Source: Planctomycetaceae bacterium (GTDB taxonomy: Bacteria > Planctomycetota > Phycisphaerae > Phycisphaerales > SM1A02). From it: DNA of 64,000 nt. How positions within the stretch are numbered: the stretch's first letter is position 1; each line of letters starts with the position of its first letter. Shown here in pieces: positions 17,248 through 24,640 of this stretch. A program made the position numbers and the translations under genes. The DNA is taken from positions 1-64,000 of the forward strand of contig NYWY01000038.1 of NCBI GenBank assembly GCA_002685335.1, in the 5' to 3' direction. Under the pieces are notes generated by a model that was not told the DNA's origin, searched no databases, and saw only the letters and a list, made by a program, of their open reading frames with translations.

Positions 17248-17703
17248 CTACGCCGAAGTCCCGGTCAGCCGTTCGACCAGGGATTGGTTGAGTGATCGAT
17301 TGGCCCGGGGCCACGAGAACTCGTGGAGTTTCGTCACCGGGATCCATTTCCATCGTCGATCGGTGATGGTGGGATCACCATCACGACTCTGCGCAAGCAT
17401 CAATTCAACCACGACGTGTCGTTCTCGCGATTGAGAGGGGTCACGATCTTCGGAGGTCGCGACCGGTTCGATGATGTCGATCTCGATGCCGAGCTCTTCG
17501 AGGGTTTCTCGTCGAGCGGCGTGCGCGGCGGTTTCGCCCACTTCGATCTTGCCGCCGGGAAATTCCCAGACGCCGCCTCGGACGGCTTCCGTCGGTCGCC
17601 AGGCCGCGAGGATCTCCGGGGGAGCGTCAGCGTTCTGGGCCGACTGCCGCATGACCGCCGCAATCGCGACCCTGGTGATGGGCTCGAAAGTAATTTTGCT
17701 CAT
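17248..17703 (-). CDS. Nudix hydrolase (MutT-like)
   Basis: A 151-aa Nudix protein. The Nudix box is complete: FPGGKIEVGET, then RRETLEELGI, giving G-x5-E-x7-R-E-U-x-E-E-x-G-U at about residues 51-74. The GGVWEFPGGK lead-in and the late WIPVTKLHEFSWPRANRSL segment fit the 8-oxo-dGTP pyrophosphatase (MutT) group, which cleans the nucleotide pool. Other Nudix substrates cannot be excluded. The start ATG at 17703 gives a short N terminus before the core beta strand. It is divergent from the structured region at 17.8-18.2 kb. Confidence 0.88.
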   Translation of the reverse strand: MSKITFEPITRVAIAAVMRQSAQNADAPPEILAAWRPTEAVRGGVWEFPGGKIEVGETAAHAARRETLEELGIEIDIIEPVATSEDRDPSQSRERHVVVELMLAQSRDGDPTITDRRWKWIPVTKLHEFSWPRANRSLNQSLVERLTGTSA

Positions 17704-17758
17704 AAGTCCATTCCCAGAAGCGACTTGTGTTTTTCGCCAACTTCGGCCGCTTGACCCG

Positions 17759-17788
17759 TTGACCGATCCTGCTCGAAGTCGATACTGT
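17759..17788 (+). promoter_or_regulatory. Putative promoter of the 17.8-kb RNA
   Basis: TTGACC (17759-17764), an 18-nt spacer and TACTGT (17783-17788). The -35 is close to consensus, the -10 is weak. Initiation would fall near 17795, just before the small frame at 17815. Confidence 0.35.
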
Positions 17789-17814
17789 CCAAAGGTTCGC
17801 TTCGGAGGGCCGAA

Positions 17815-17856
17815 ATGAGTGTGTACACGATAGGGCGAGCAGCGTCTGGACGCTGA
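17815..17856 (+). CDS. Possible 13-residue leader peptide
   Basis: ATG 17815 is preceded at 5 nt by GGAGGG (17804-17809), one of the best Shine-Dalgarno sequences in the window. It opens a 13-codon frame, MSVYTIGRAASGR, ending at TGA 17854-17856. The stop lies in the hairpin 17840-17855, as in ribosome-controlled attenuators. There is no run of one amino acid that would name the signal. It could also be chance. Confidence 0.3.
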   Translation: MSVYTIGRAASGR

Positions 17857-18130
17857 GGAACCCCGTCTTTGGGCCTAATTTCGGCAAAAACACAGTGAAC
17901 ATGCCGCGATCTTGCGGGAAAAGCGGGTTTACATCCCCTTTGGCAGGCTTCGAGGCCCTGCATGAAGGTCCCCGCGTGAGAGTCAAGGGTTGATCCCTTG
18001 AGGCAGCCTGAAGTGACCACGGAGGTCCGTTGGCATGCCAGTTGGAGTTCCTCGCGGTTTTCGCCGTCTCGGTGAGGCCGACAACGTGTTTTCTTCGTGG
18101 CTGTGGCACCTCTGGTACCACGGTCCGTAG

Positions 18131-18171
18131 ACCGCCCGGTCGGGTCGGAGCGACCGGGCGGTTGTTTTTTT
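18131..18171 (+). terminator. Very strong Rho-independent terminator
   Basis: A perfect 12-bp G+C-rich stem (18131-18142 with 18151-18162), an 8-nt loop and seven T residues (18165-18171). No coding gene on this strand ends upstream of it, which implies a transcribed non-coding element or a regulated leader. Confidence 0.9.
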
Positions 18172-18283
18172 GGCGATCAAGCCCGTCGCGTTTTCGATCG
18201 AGGCCGATTCGTGTGCGGGCGATGGTCGAGGCCGCTCGATAGGCTCACCGGTCCATTCCTCGAACTCCTTGATCGGTCACGTC

Positions 18284-18943
18284 ATGAATTCGACAGTTCG
18301 CACGTCTGTCCGCCGGGTAACGAATCGATTCGTGAGCGGGGCGGCCGTTCTCGTGGTGTCGGCTCACGCGTCATCGACGTTCGGTGACACGCTGGACCTG
18401 GTGCTTGAGCAGCGTGAGGATTCCAAGGACCTGGCGGTGGAGGTCGCGGCTGGTGGCACGATTGCCCGCCAACCCTACGGCGCGGCGGGAAGCTGGGAGG
18501 CGAGTGTTTCCGCATTCGGTGCGGCGGAGTTTGGTATCACCGAGTTTCTGGGAATTCGGGCGGGACTGGACTGGTACGCGATCGATCGATTCAGCCTTGG
18601 AGTGCAAGTCGACCTCGCGCACGCCTGGGTGGGAGGGGAGGATTCGACCGTCACGGTGGGACTGGCGCCGATCGTTCGTTGGCATTTCCTCGAGGGAGAG
18701 ACGTGGACGGTCTTCGGCGAACTTGGTGGCGGCATCGCCTGGAATGGAAGTCCGATTCCCCCGAACGGGACGCGATTCGTCTTCACGCCACAGGCGGCGC
18801 TCGGCGCCACCTTCTCAATCGCGCCGCAGACGCGGTTGAGAGTGGCGGTCGGTTGGTTCCACATGTCCAACGCCCGAACCTCGAGTTCGAACCCGGGCTT
18901 GGATGCGGTGTCCCTCGTGGCCGGTCTCGGATTCAGTTTCTGA
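18284..18943 (+). CDS. PagL-like lipid A deacylase (acyloxyacyl hydrolase family)
   Basis: A 219-aa outer-membrane beta-barrel with a signal peptide (about residues 1-35). Alternating hydrophobic strands follow, the last ending in Phe (LVAGLGFSF), as outer-membrane proteins do. GWFHMSNARTSSSNPGLDAV near the C terminus matches the PagL family motif, in which the His and Ser of H-x-S-N form the catalytic pair that removes the 3-O acyl chain of lipid A. I infer the substrate from the family. The start ATG 18284 gives a normal signal peptide; the frame is open upstream to 18170 but runs into the terminator. Expression may depend on read-through of that terminator. Confidence 0.75.
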   Translation: MNSTVRTSVRRVTNRFVSGAAVLVVSAHASSTFGDTLDLVLEQREDSKDLAVEVAAGGTIARQPYGAAGSWEASVSAFGAAEFGITEFLGIRAGLDWYAIDRFSLGVQVDLAHAWVGGEDSTVTVGLAPIVRWHFLEGETWTVFGELGGGIAWNGSPIPPNGTRFVFTPQAALGATFSIAPQTRLRVAVGWFHMSNARTSSSNPGLDAVSLVAGLGFSF

Positions 18944-18956
18944 ATCCCGGGGTCGA

Positions 18957-20024
18957 TCAGAGTTCGCCGTAGCCTTGGGGATTGGCCTGCATCCACTTCC
19001 AGGCGGTGGAGACCGTCTCGTCGAGGTCGGTGAACGTCGGCTGCCAGCCGAGTTCTCGACGAATCCGACTCGCATCGGCGAAGAGTTCCGGAGGATCCCC
19101 GGCTCGCCGAGGTCCCTGGAGAGCGGCGATGTCCCGCCCCGTCACTCGGCGACATGATTCCAGCACCTCGCGGACCGACCAGCCGTGGCCGAGACCGATG
19201 TTGTAGCGGCGCAGTTCGCCGGGCTCCAACGCCCGCATCACCTCGATGTGGGCATCGACCAGGTCGAGTACGTGCACGTAGTCTCGAATGCAGGTGCCGT
19301 CGGGCGTGGCGTAGTCCTCGCCGAAGATCGTGAGCGCGTCCCGGCGTCCGGCCGCGACCTCCAGGCAGATTGGAATGAGGTGGGTCTCGGGGCGATGATC
19401 CTCGCCGACCCGCCCTTCCGGATCCGAGCCCGCGACGTTGAAGTAGCGGAGGGCCGCGGCTCCGAAGGGCTGGCCGGCCGACTGCATGGCCGAGACCTGA
19501 TCCGTGAGCATCCTCTCCACCATCAGTTTGGAATGGCCGTAGGGATTGATGGGCGACTGGGGGCAGTCCTCGGCGATGGGAATGCGGTCCGCCGGTGGTT
19601 CCCCGTAGGTGGCGCAGGTGCTCGAAAAGACCAGGCGTGGAACGCCGGCGTCCTGCACCGCTTCGAGCAGGCGGCAGGCTCCTCCGGTGTTGTTGTCGTA
19701 GTACCGCAGCGGGATGTCGACGGATTCGCCGACGTAGGCGAAGGCGGCAAAGTGCATGACCACGTCGATTTTCCGATCCCGGAGGAGCTTCGCCAGTCCG
19801 ATCCGATCCGAAATCGAGCCCTCGACGAAGGAGAAACTCCCCGTCGTCGACTTCGATGCCTTCTCGATCGCCATGATGGCGCCCCGATGACCCCGGGAGA
19901 GATCGTCGTACCCGGTGACCTCGCACCCCGATTCGGTGAGTCGGAGAGCAGCATGAGAGCCGATGTAGCCTGCGGCCCCGGTTACCAGCACGCGATTGAT
20001 CGGGGTCGAAGGATTGGGTGACAT
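18957..20024 (-). CDS. galE: UDP-glucose 4-epimerase
   Basis: An extended short-chain dehydrogenase of 355 aa. LVTGAAGYIGSHAALRL (about residues 13-29) is the GxxGxxG NAD loop. FSSTCATYGEP holds the catalytic Ser/Thr region and NPYGHSKLMVE the Y-x3-K pair. FNVAGSDPEGRVGEDH and the terminal region are typical GalE. It interconverts UDP-glucose and UDP-galactose for surface polysaccharide or LPS. I chose ATG 20024 because it precedes the Rossmann fold by 12 residues; the frame runs open to 20168 without coding character. Divergent from popT, with 133 bp between them. Confidence 0.92.
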   Translation of the reverse strand: MSPNPSTPINRVLVTGAAGYIGSHAALRLTESGCEVTGYDDLSRGHRGAIMAIEKASKSTTGSFSFVEGSISDRIGLAKLLRDRKIDVVMHFAAFAYVGESVDIPLRYYDNNTGGACRLLEAVQDAGVPRLVFSSTCATYGEPPADRIPIAEDCPQSPINPYGHSKLMVERMLTDQVSAMQSAGQPFGAAALRYFNVAGSDPEGRVGEDHRPETHLIPICLEVAAGRRDALTIFGEDYATPDGTCIRDYVHVLDLVDAHIEVMRALEPGELRRYNIGLGHGWSVREVLESCRRVTGRDIAALQGPRRAGDPPELFADASRIRRELGWQPTFTDLDETVSTAWKWMQANPQGYGEL

Positions 20025-20157
20025 GGTCGGGACTCGCGAAGTGGATTGATGGACACGCGGGCTCTGGTCGATGACACTTCGACCGGGAAAGCGAATGGCT
20101 CCGCCATTATGTCCAAGGCTTCTCCGTTTCGCTGAAGACCAGAAGACGGAAGTGATC

Positions 20158-21192
20158 ATGACCACCAATCAAGAGGATCCGAAAGTCGATTCCGACCCCG
20201 GGGGCGAGCCGGGAGACCGGCCATCCGCGATGTTTCTTCTGCGGGCGGCCATCGGTGGAATTCTGATGGGACTCGCGAATCTCGTTCCTGGGATTTCCGG
20301 CGGAACCATGCTGCTCGCAGCCGGGGTCTATCCCGAATTCGTGGAATCGGTGTCCGCAGTCACGCGTCTGGCGCGAAAATGGCGGCCTTGGATCATCCTC
20401 GCCGCGGTCGCGATTCCCGCGCTGCTCGCCATCGGGGGGCTTGCGGGAACGGTCCGGGATGCGGTCTTGGAACACCGCTGGATCGCGTACAGCCTGTTCA
20501 TCGGTCTGACGCTCGGTGGCGCGCCCACGCTCTACCGGCTGCTGCGGCCGTGTCCGCGTCGGGCGATCATCGCCGCTGCGATGGCGTTCGTCGGCATGGT
20601 GGTGCTGGCGTTCATGCAGGAGTCGGGTGGTGGTGAATCGCTCGAGCCCGGAGGTGGTCTTGTCGGTCTCGGGCTTGCCGGCTTCGCCGGCGCTGCGGCG
20701 ATGGTCCTTCCCGGCGTCAGCGGGGGGTATCTCCTCCTCGTCATGGGTCAGTACGTGGCGGTGCTGGATGCGATCAGTGCGGCGTCGGATGCCGTGAAGG
20801 CCGGGTCGGTCGGTGATCTTCTTGCGGCCACGCCATCTCTGGCGGCCATCGGGATCGGGGTTCTGCTGGGAATCGTGCTGGTGAGCAATCTCGTGCGTTG
20901 GCTTCTCCGGCGACATCGCGACGTGACGCTCGGGGTGCTGCTCGGCCTTCTGCTCGGGGCGGTGGCCGGTCTCTGGCCCTTCCGGCAGGCGATTCAACCC
21001 GAACCCGGCATGGTCATTCGAGGCCAGCGAATCGAGACCGTGGCCGAAGCCGAGGCGGTCCCGATCAAGCATCGTCCGACCGCCATCTTCACGCCACGGC
21101 CGGCAGAAGTCATCGGATCTCTCGTCCTCGTGGGTCTCGGGCTCGGGATTTCGCTGGGAGTCGCCCGGCTCGGGGGTGGGGAGTCGGCGTGA
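20158..21192 (+). CDS. DUF368/PopT-type polyprenyl-phosphate transporter
   Basis: A 344-aa polytopic inner-membrane protein of the DUF368 family. Members were shown in recent work to recycle undecaprenyl phosphate across the membrane. The two inverted-repeat signatures are clear: NLVPGISGGTMLLAAGVY (about residues 41-58) and MVLPGVSGGYLLLVMGQY (about 182-199). There are about nine hydrophobic segments. The role in returning the lipid carrier for peptidoglycan or polysaccharide synthesis is inferred from the family. The start is ATG 20158 with GGAAGTG upstream; a longer frame from 20071 has no support. It stands before a CapD-like gene, which fits a polysaccharide context. Confidence 0.85.
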   Translation: MTTNQEDPKVDSDPGGEPGDRPSAMFLLRAAIGGILMGLANLVPGISGGTMLLAAGVYPEFVESVSAVTRLARKWRPWIILAAVAIPALLAIGGLAGTVRDAVLEHRWIAYSLFIGLTLGGAPTLYRLLRPCPRRAIIAAAMAFVGMVVLAFMQESGGGESLEPGGGLVGLGLAGFAGAAAMVLPGVSGGYLLLVMGQYVAVLDAISAASDAVKAGSVGDLLAATPSLAAIGIGVLLGIVLVSNLVRWLLRRHRDVTLGVLLGLLLGAVAGLWPFRQAIQPEPGMVIRGQRIETVAEAEAVPIKHRPTAIFTPRPAEVIGSLVLVGLGLGISLGVARLGGGESA

Positions 21193-21354
21193 GTCCTGCT
21201 GGTTCTCGGACGCCGTGGAACTCATCCAAACGGCCGATTCCTCCCAATCGGTCTCCGCGATACAAGTCGAACCGTCGCTGAGCCGAAGTCTCCGGGGATC
21301 GAGACCGCACGGGTTGAACCTGTCGGCATCCCGTTCCGACTTCCGGGGAAAATC

Positions 21355-22854
21355 ATGCCCAATCAACAGGCACCAGCCAATTCGCCTCGTCGGGCGATCG
21401 TGGTCGGCACCGCGGCGGCGATTCAAGAACTCGAGCCCAGATTGAACACGGTGGGGATCCTGGTCGAGGCCGGGGGGCGGATCATCATCGATGATGCGAA
21501 CGCCCGACCAGGCGGATTCGAGGGATCACTCGAAGCGATGGTACGGCATCATCGACCTGATGTCGGAATCATCACCCTTCCGGCCCGTTTCTCCACCCTG
21601 CTGAATCGACTTCGCACCGTGCTGAGACGGCTCGAGACCCCCGATCGATTCGTTCCCGTCCTCGAGGATCTGGTCGACGGAGTCGGTCCTCGCAATCTTC
21701 CCGTGATCGATCCATCGGATCTTCTGGACCGACCCGCTCGGCCGTTGGATCACGCCGGCATTCGAAAACTCTGTCATGGCCGTCGGATACTGGTGACCGG
21801 CGCCGGAGGATCCATCGGGGGGGAACTCGTTCGTCGGATCGCGACCTACGGCCCGTCGGAGCTGATTCTGATGGATCGGAGCGAGCATGCCTTGTTCGAG
21901 ATCGATCGCCAGGTCGCCCGAAGCCACCCCGGACTGAACCGGCGTGCCTCTTTGCAGGACGTCGCGGATCGAGCGGGAACCCTGCGAGTGTTCGAGACCT
22001 GTCGTCCGAATGTGGTGCTGCATGCGGCGGCACACAAGCATGTTCCTCTTTCGGAGGATCATCCCCGAGAGGCGGTTCGGAACAATCTGCAGGGATCGAT
22101 CTCCGCGGTTCAGGCTGCGGCCGCGGCCGGAGCGACGACGTTCGTGCTCGTCTCCACCGACAAGGCCGTGGCACCCCGCTCGGTCATGGGAGCGACCAAA
22201 CGCCTGGCGGAAGTGGCCGTGCAGCGATTTGCCGCGGATGCCGGACTCGCGACGGCGGTGGTCCGATTCGGCAACGTTCTCGGTTCCAGCGGAAGCGTGT
22301 TGGAGATCTGGCGACGGGAGATCGCCGATGGCGGCCCGTTGACCCTCACCGATCGTCGGATGACTCGGTATCTCATGACCATCTCCGAGGCGGCGGGGCT
22401 CGTGCTTCAGGCGGCTTCCCAGGCCTCTTCCGATGCGCCCGTCGGGCGGGTGCAGGTCCTCGACATGGGGGAGCCGGTTCGCATTCTCGATCTGGCCCAT
22501 CGATTCGTCCGTGCGAACGGCCTTCGACTGCACGAGGGGGATGATCTCGCCGGGGCCAGGGTCGGCCTTGGGCTGGGGATCGTGGAGACCGGCATTCGGC
22601 CCGGAGAGAAGCTGGTGGAGATTCTCGCCCACCCCGGCGATGAACTCGCCGCGACCGGGCATCCCGCCATCCAGACCTGGGACGGGAGAGTCCCGGGCCG
22701 GCTCGAAGTCGAAGGATTGATTCGGCTGACCGATTCGATCGACGGAACCTCGTCCGAGGTGGTGATCGAGGGGCTCCGACGGGCCGTCGCGACGTTGGAT
22801 CGGAGATCGATCTCGGCGACGATGGAGGAAGAAACAGAAATCGGACGTCTCTGA
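21355..22854 (+). CDS. CapD/FlaA1-like nucleoside-diphosphate-sugar dehydratase without membrane domain
   Basis: A 499-aa protein. Residues 1-135 match the cytosolic N-terminal Rossmann-like part of CapD (RAIVVGTAAAIQEL, then PVIDPSDLLDRPARPLD). The catalytic domain starts with ILVTGAGGSIGGELVRR (about 143-159) and includes HAAAHKHVPLSEDHP and VSTDKAVAPRSVMGATKR, where Met-x3-Lys replaces the usual Tyr-x3-Lys, as in UDP-GlcNAc C6 dehydratases of this group. CapD proteins usually begin with four membrane helices; here they are missing, so the enzyme is probably soluble. It should make a keto-deoxy sugar for surface polysaccharide. GGGGAAA stands 5-6 nt before ATG 21355. Confidence 0.85.
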   Translation: MPNQQAPANSPRRAIVVGTAAAIQELEPRLNTVGILVEAGGRIIIDDANARPGGFEGSLEAMVRHHRPDVGIITLPARFSTLLNRLRTVLRRLETPDRFVPVLEDLVDGVGPRNLPVIDPSDLLDRPARPLDHAGIRKLCHGRRILVTGAGGSIGGELVRRIATYGPSELILMDRSEHALFEIDRQVARSHPGLNRRASLQDVADRAGTLRVFETCRPNVVLHAAAHKHVPLSEDHPREAVRNNLQGSISAVQAAAAAGATTFVLVSTDKAVAPRSVMGATKRLAEVAVQRFAADAGLATAVVRFGNVLGSSGSVLEIWRREIADGGPLTLTDRRMTRYLMTISEAAGLVLQAASQASSDAPVGRVQVLDMGEPVRILDLAHRFVRANGLRLHEGDDLAGARVGLGLGIVETGIRPGEKLVEILAHPGDELAATGHPAIQTWDGRVPGRLEVEGLIRLTDSIDGTSSEVVIEGLRRAVATLDRRSISATMEEETEIGRL

Positions 22855-22935
22855 CCTCGCTCCCGGAAGGGGGTGAGGAAGCCGCCTCGGGGTGATTTCT
22901 CATTCATTTCCCCGGATGGTCGCGAAAGTCGATCC

Positions 22936-23520
22936 ATGCAAGATTGGCCGATTCCGGCATCGGTGACCGATATCTTCTGCATGGACGCCATCAGGAAAGC
23001 CCCGTCGACCCGCTGGGAACAGGATTCCTCCTCCACGGAGGCGGAAACGTCATCGCCGGAAACGTCGGCGTCGACTCGTCCACTTGCCGTGGAAGCGGAA
23101 GATCGGGAAGATCTGAGCCGAATGATGGATCCTCCGAGCATCATCCCGACTCCGGCGTCTTCGGGCCCCGAGGGCTCCGAAGCCCATCGAAGCGAAGATC
23201 CGGACTCACCCCGCCTGCGTCTGGCTGGAACCGATGCCGGCCCGCTCACCGACGAGGTCCGTCATCTGCTGGAACTGAGGGCCCACGTTCTTCGCCTTCA
23301 GGCACGGCATCTCGAGGATGCGGATCTCATCCGGAACCGCCTCGCTCGTGGGAGACGGCAGGATCCCATCGAACTGGTGACCGGTGATGATGCCTTCGCA
23401 CGAACCACGCAAGCGATCTCCCGCACGTTGGCGGACATCGATGAGCATCTGGCTCGCTCGCGGCCCGGATTCACGGTGGAAATCGAGACTTCGGCCACCG
23501 ATCTGCTCCGGCGTTCCTGA
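22936..23520 (+). CDS. Hypothetical protein with a helical C-terminal half
   Basis: A 194-aa protein I do not recognise. The first 95 residues are rich in Ser, Glu, Pro and Thr and look disordered. Residues 105-185 are helical and charged (LTDEVRHLLELRAHVLRLQA, FARTTQAISRTLADIDEHL) and could form a short coiled coil. There is no signal peptide or membrane segment. ATG 22936 is the likely start, although 22873 is also open. The codon pattern is normal. It lies 81 nt after the CapD-like gene on the same strand. Confidence 0.5.
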   Translation: MQDWPIPASVTDIFCMDAIRKAPSTRWEQDSSSTEAETSSPETSASTRPLAVEAEDREDLSRMMDPPSIIPTPASSGPEGSEAHRSEDPDSPRLRLAGTDAGPLTDEVRHLLELRAHVLRLQARHLEDADLIRNRLARGRRQDPIELVTGDDAFARTTQAISRTLADIDEHLARSRPGFTVEIETSATDLLRRS

Positions 23521-23848
23521 TTGATTCCGAGCCCGGACGCCCACCCTTGAATCCAAAATGATGAACCAGGGATCGCTCGATCGAGCGTGTCCCTCTGAAT
23601 GCTCGCGTCCTTGCCGGCCGACTTCTTCTCGGCGTCGCGGCGGACCGAGTTCTCCTCGCGGCGACCGGTGGCGGGTTCCCGGCCGCTGAAGCGGACTTCG
23701 GCGATCAGGGAGAAACCCGGTCATCCCCCGACATCCTGTCGCACCAGGTCGATATCGCCCCGGGAGTCGAACGCCTGGTCAAATGCGATCCTGAGTTGTT
23801 CGGGGTCATCGCCCGAGTGGGGCGTTCCCTGCGCGGTCACCTGATCGC
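23521..23848. other. 328-bp stretch without an annotated start-to-stop gene
   Basis: This interval between a plus-strand and a minus-strand hypothetical gene holds a frame with coding-like composition but no usual start codon (listed at 23565-23888). Both tandem ATG codons near 23558-23563 lie in another frame. Confidence 0.5.
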
Positions 23849-23888
23849 TCAGGAGTCGTCCTCGATTTCCGGAGGACGGTACATGTGA
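23565..23888 (+). pseudogene. Coding-like frame lacking a start, possibly a frameshifted gene
   Basis: From the stop at 23562 to TGA 23886-23888 one frame reads as plausible protein (ARVLAGRLLLGVAADRVLL, then SPDILSHQVDIAPGVERLV). It has strong G+C preference at third codon positions and normal residue balance. It has no ATG, and only late GTG/TTG codons. The tandem ATG at 23558/23561 opens the neighbouring frame and would join it after a one-base shift near 23590-23600. I therefore suspect a frameshift mutation, an assembly error or a CTG start. No family is recognised. Its 3' end overlaps the convergent gene by 40 bp. Confidence 0.35.
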
Positions 23889-24190
23889 AGCCGTCTTCCG
23901 CTGCCGATGTCGATGAGATCCCAGTTGAAGGCCCGAGCGATGCGAAGCAGCACCGCCTTGGAGATGTCCTGGTCATCTTCGCTCAACTCGAACTGAGTGA
24001 CGGGATCCGCGAACGGGGGGAGGCTCACCTTGATACCCGGTCCGTACAGCTCGGTTTCTTCCGGACGGTTGGTTTCGGCGGCGGTGTTGAACGCGAGGAA
24101 GGCGTCGCGAAGCTCTGCCCGGGAGCCGATCGGAGGGAGTTCCGCTCGTTCCGAGTCTTCCTGATGGATTTCAACCGCGTAACTGGCCAT
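23849..24190 (-). CDS. Hypothetical protein, 113 aa
   Basis: A soluble acidic protein of unknown function, with no signal peptide or membrane helix. Its first third has many Glu residues (EIHQEDSERAELPP). The rest includes FELSEDDQDISKAVLLRIAR and FNWDLIDIGSGRRLHMYR, which suggest a small alpha/beta fold. It is the last gene of a minus-strand run (acyltransferase, response regulator, this gene), 21 nt after the response regulator stop, so it is probably co-transcribed. It could be a small partner of the regulator, but nothing in the sequence proves this. Confidence 0.6.
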   Translation of the reverse strand: MASYAVEIHQEDSERAELPPIGSRAELRDAFLAFNTAAETNRPEETELYGPGIKVSLPPFADPVTQFELSEDDQDISKAVLLRIARAFNWDLIDIGSGRRLHMYRPPEIEDDS

Positions 24191-24211
24191 GGATCGAAAG
24201 AGGATACCGGT

Positions 24212-24640
24212 TCAGGGCGGACTTGGTTCGTCATCGCCCGATTTGAGAAGTTCGGCGAGCGTGTCCAGCAGTCGGATCATCGGGACCGGTTTGACCAGAT
24301 AGGCCGACACCCCGAGGTTTTCGGCGTAACTGAGGTGACGTCGGCCACGATTGGCGGTGACCATCACCACCGGCGTGGTGGGGGAGGTCTCCCGGATCTT
24401 CTCCAGGACGAGGAATCCGGATCGTCGAGGGAGCATCATGTCCAGAACGACGGCGTCCGGGTTCGATGCCAGATGAAGTGACACCGCGGTGTTCCCGTCT
24501 TCGGCCGAGATGGCGTTGGCTCCCTCGGTTTCGAGGGCCAGCACGGTGGAGGCGACGATGTCCGGATCGTCGTCCACCACCAGGATGGTCAAGCCGGTGA
24601 ATCGATCCTCGGGCGGCGTGGTGGCTGGATCCCGGTTCAT
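24212..24640 (-). CDS. Single-domain response regulator
   Basis: A CheY-like protein of 142 aa. The acidic pocket is ILVVDDDPDIV, the phosphoacceptor Asp lies in VVLDMMLPRRSG (about residue 67), the Thr in VVMVTANRG and the Lys in AYLVKPVPM. Short tails flank the receiver; no DNA-binding or enzymatic output domain exists. It starts at ATG 24640, overlapping the stop of the acyltransferase gene by 4 bp, so the two are translationally coupled. This odd pairing suggests that envelope lipid synthesis and a phosphorelay are controlled together, which is an inference. Confidence 0.87.
   Translation of the reverse strand: MNRDPATTPPEDRFTGLTILVVDDDPDIVASTVLALETEGANAISAEDGNTAVSLHLASNPDAVVLDMMLPRRSGFLVLEKIRETSPTTPVVMVTANRGRRHLSYAENLGVSAYLVKPVPMIRLLDTLAELLKSGDDEPSPP

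Larger units (their letters stand above)
17795..18171 (+). ncRNA. Candidate structured RNA or attenuated leader of about 375 nt
   Basis: Between a putative promoter and a strong terminator lies a series of stable hairpins: 17840-17855 (overlapping the end of a 13-codon frame), 17943-17961, 17983-18001 (7 bp, 5-nt loop), 18015-18027, 18031-18040 and the terminator itself. Spacing and size would suit a housekeeping RNA, but I cannot match the conserved cores of RNase P RNA (GAGGAAAGUC, ACAGAA), tmRNA (tRNA-like end, tag frame), SRP RNA (GGUCAGG) or 6S RNA. An attenuated leader for the PagL-like gene 112 nt after the terminator is the main alternative. The start of the RNA is inferred from the promoter only. 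Confidence 0.4.
17704..18283. other. 580-bp gene-poor stretch, lower in G+C than its surroundings
   Basis: This stretch separates the Nudix gene (minus) from the PagL-like gene (plus). It holds a putative promoter, a 13-codon frame with a strong Shine-Dalgarno, a chain of hairpins and a strong terminator, listed separately. No protein-coding frame of normal composition spans it. It contains A/T-rich runs unusual for this genome (for example around 17875-17890). Confidence 0.6.

Noticed and set aside
17795..18171. Assignment of the structured region as RNase P RNA, tmRNA, SRP RNA or 6S RNA
   Set aside because: None of the conserved core sequences could be found; a GAGGAA at 17855 and an AGCCTG at 18005 are only partial resemblances to RNase P and 6S.
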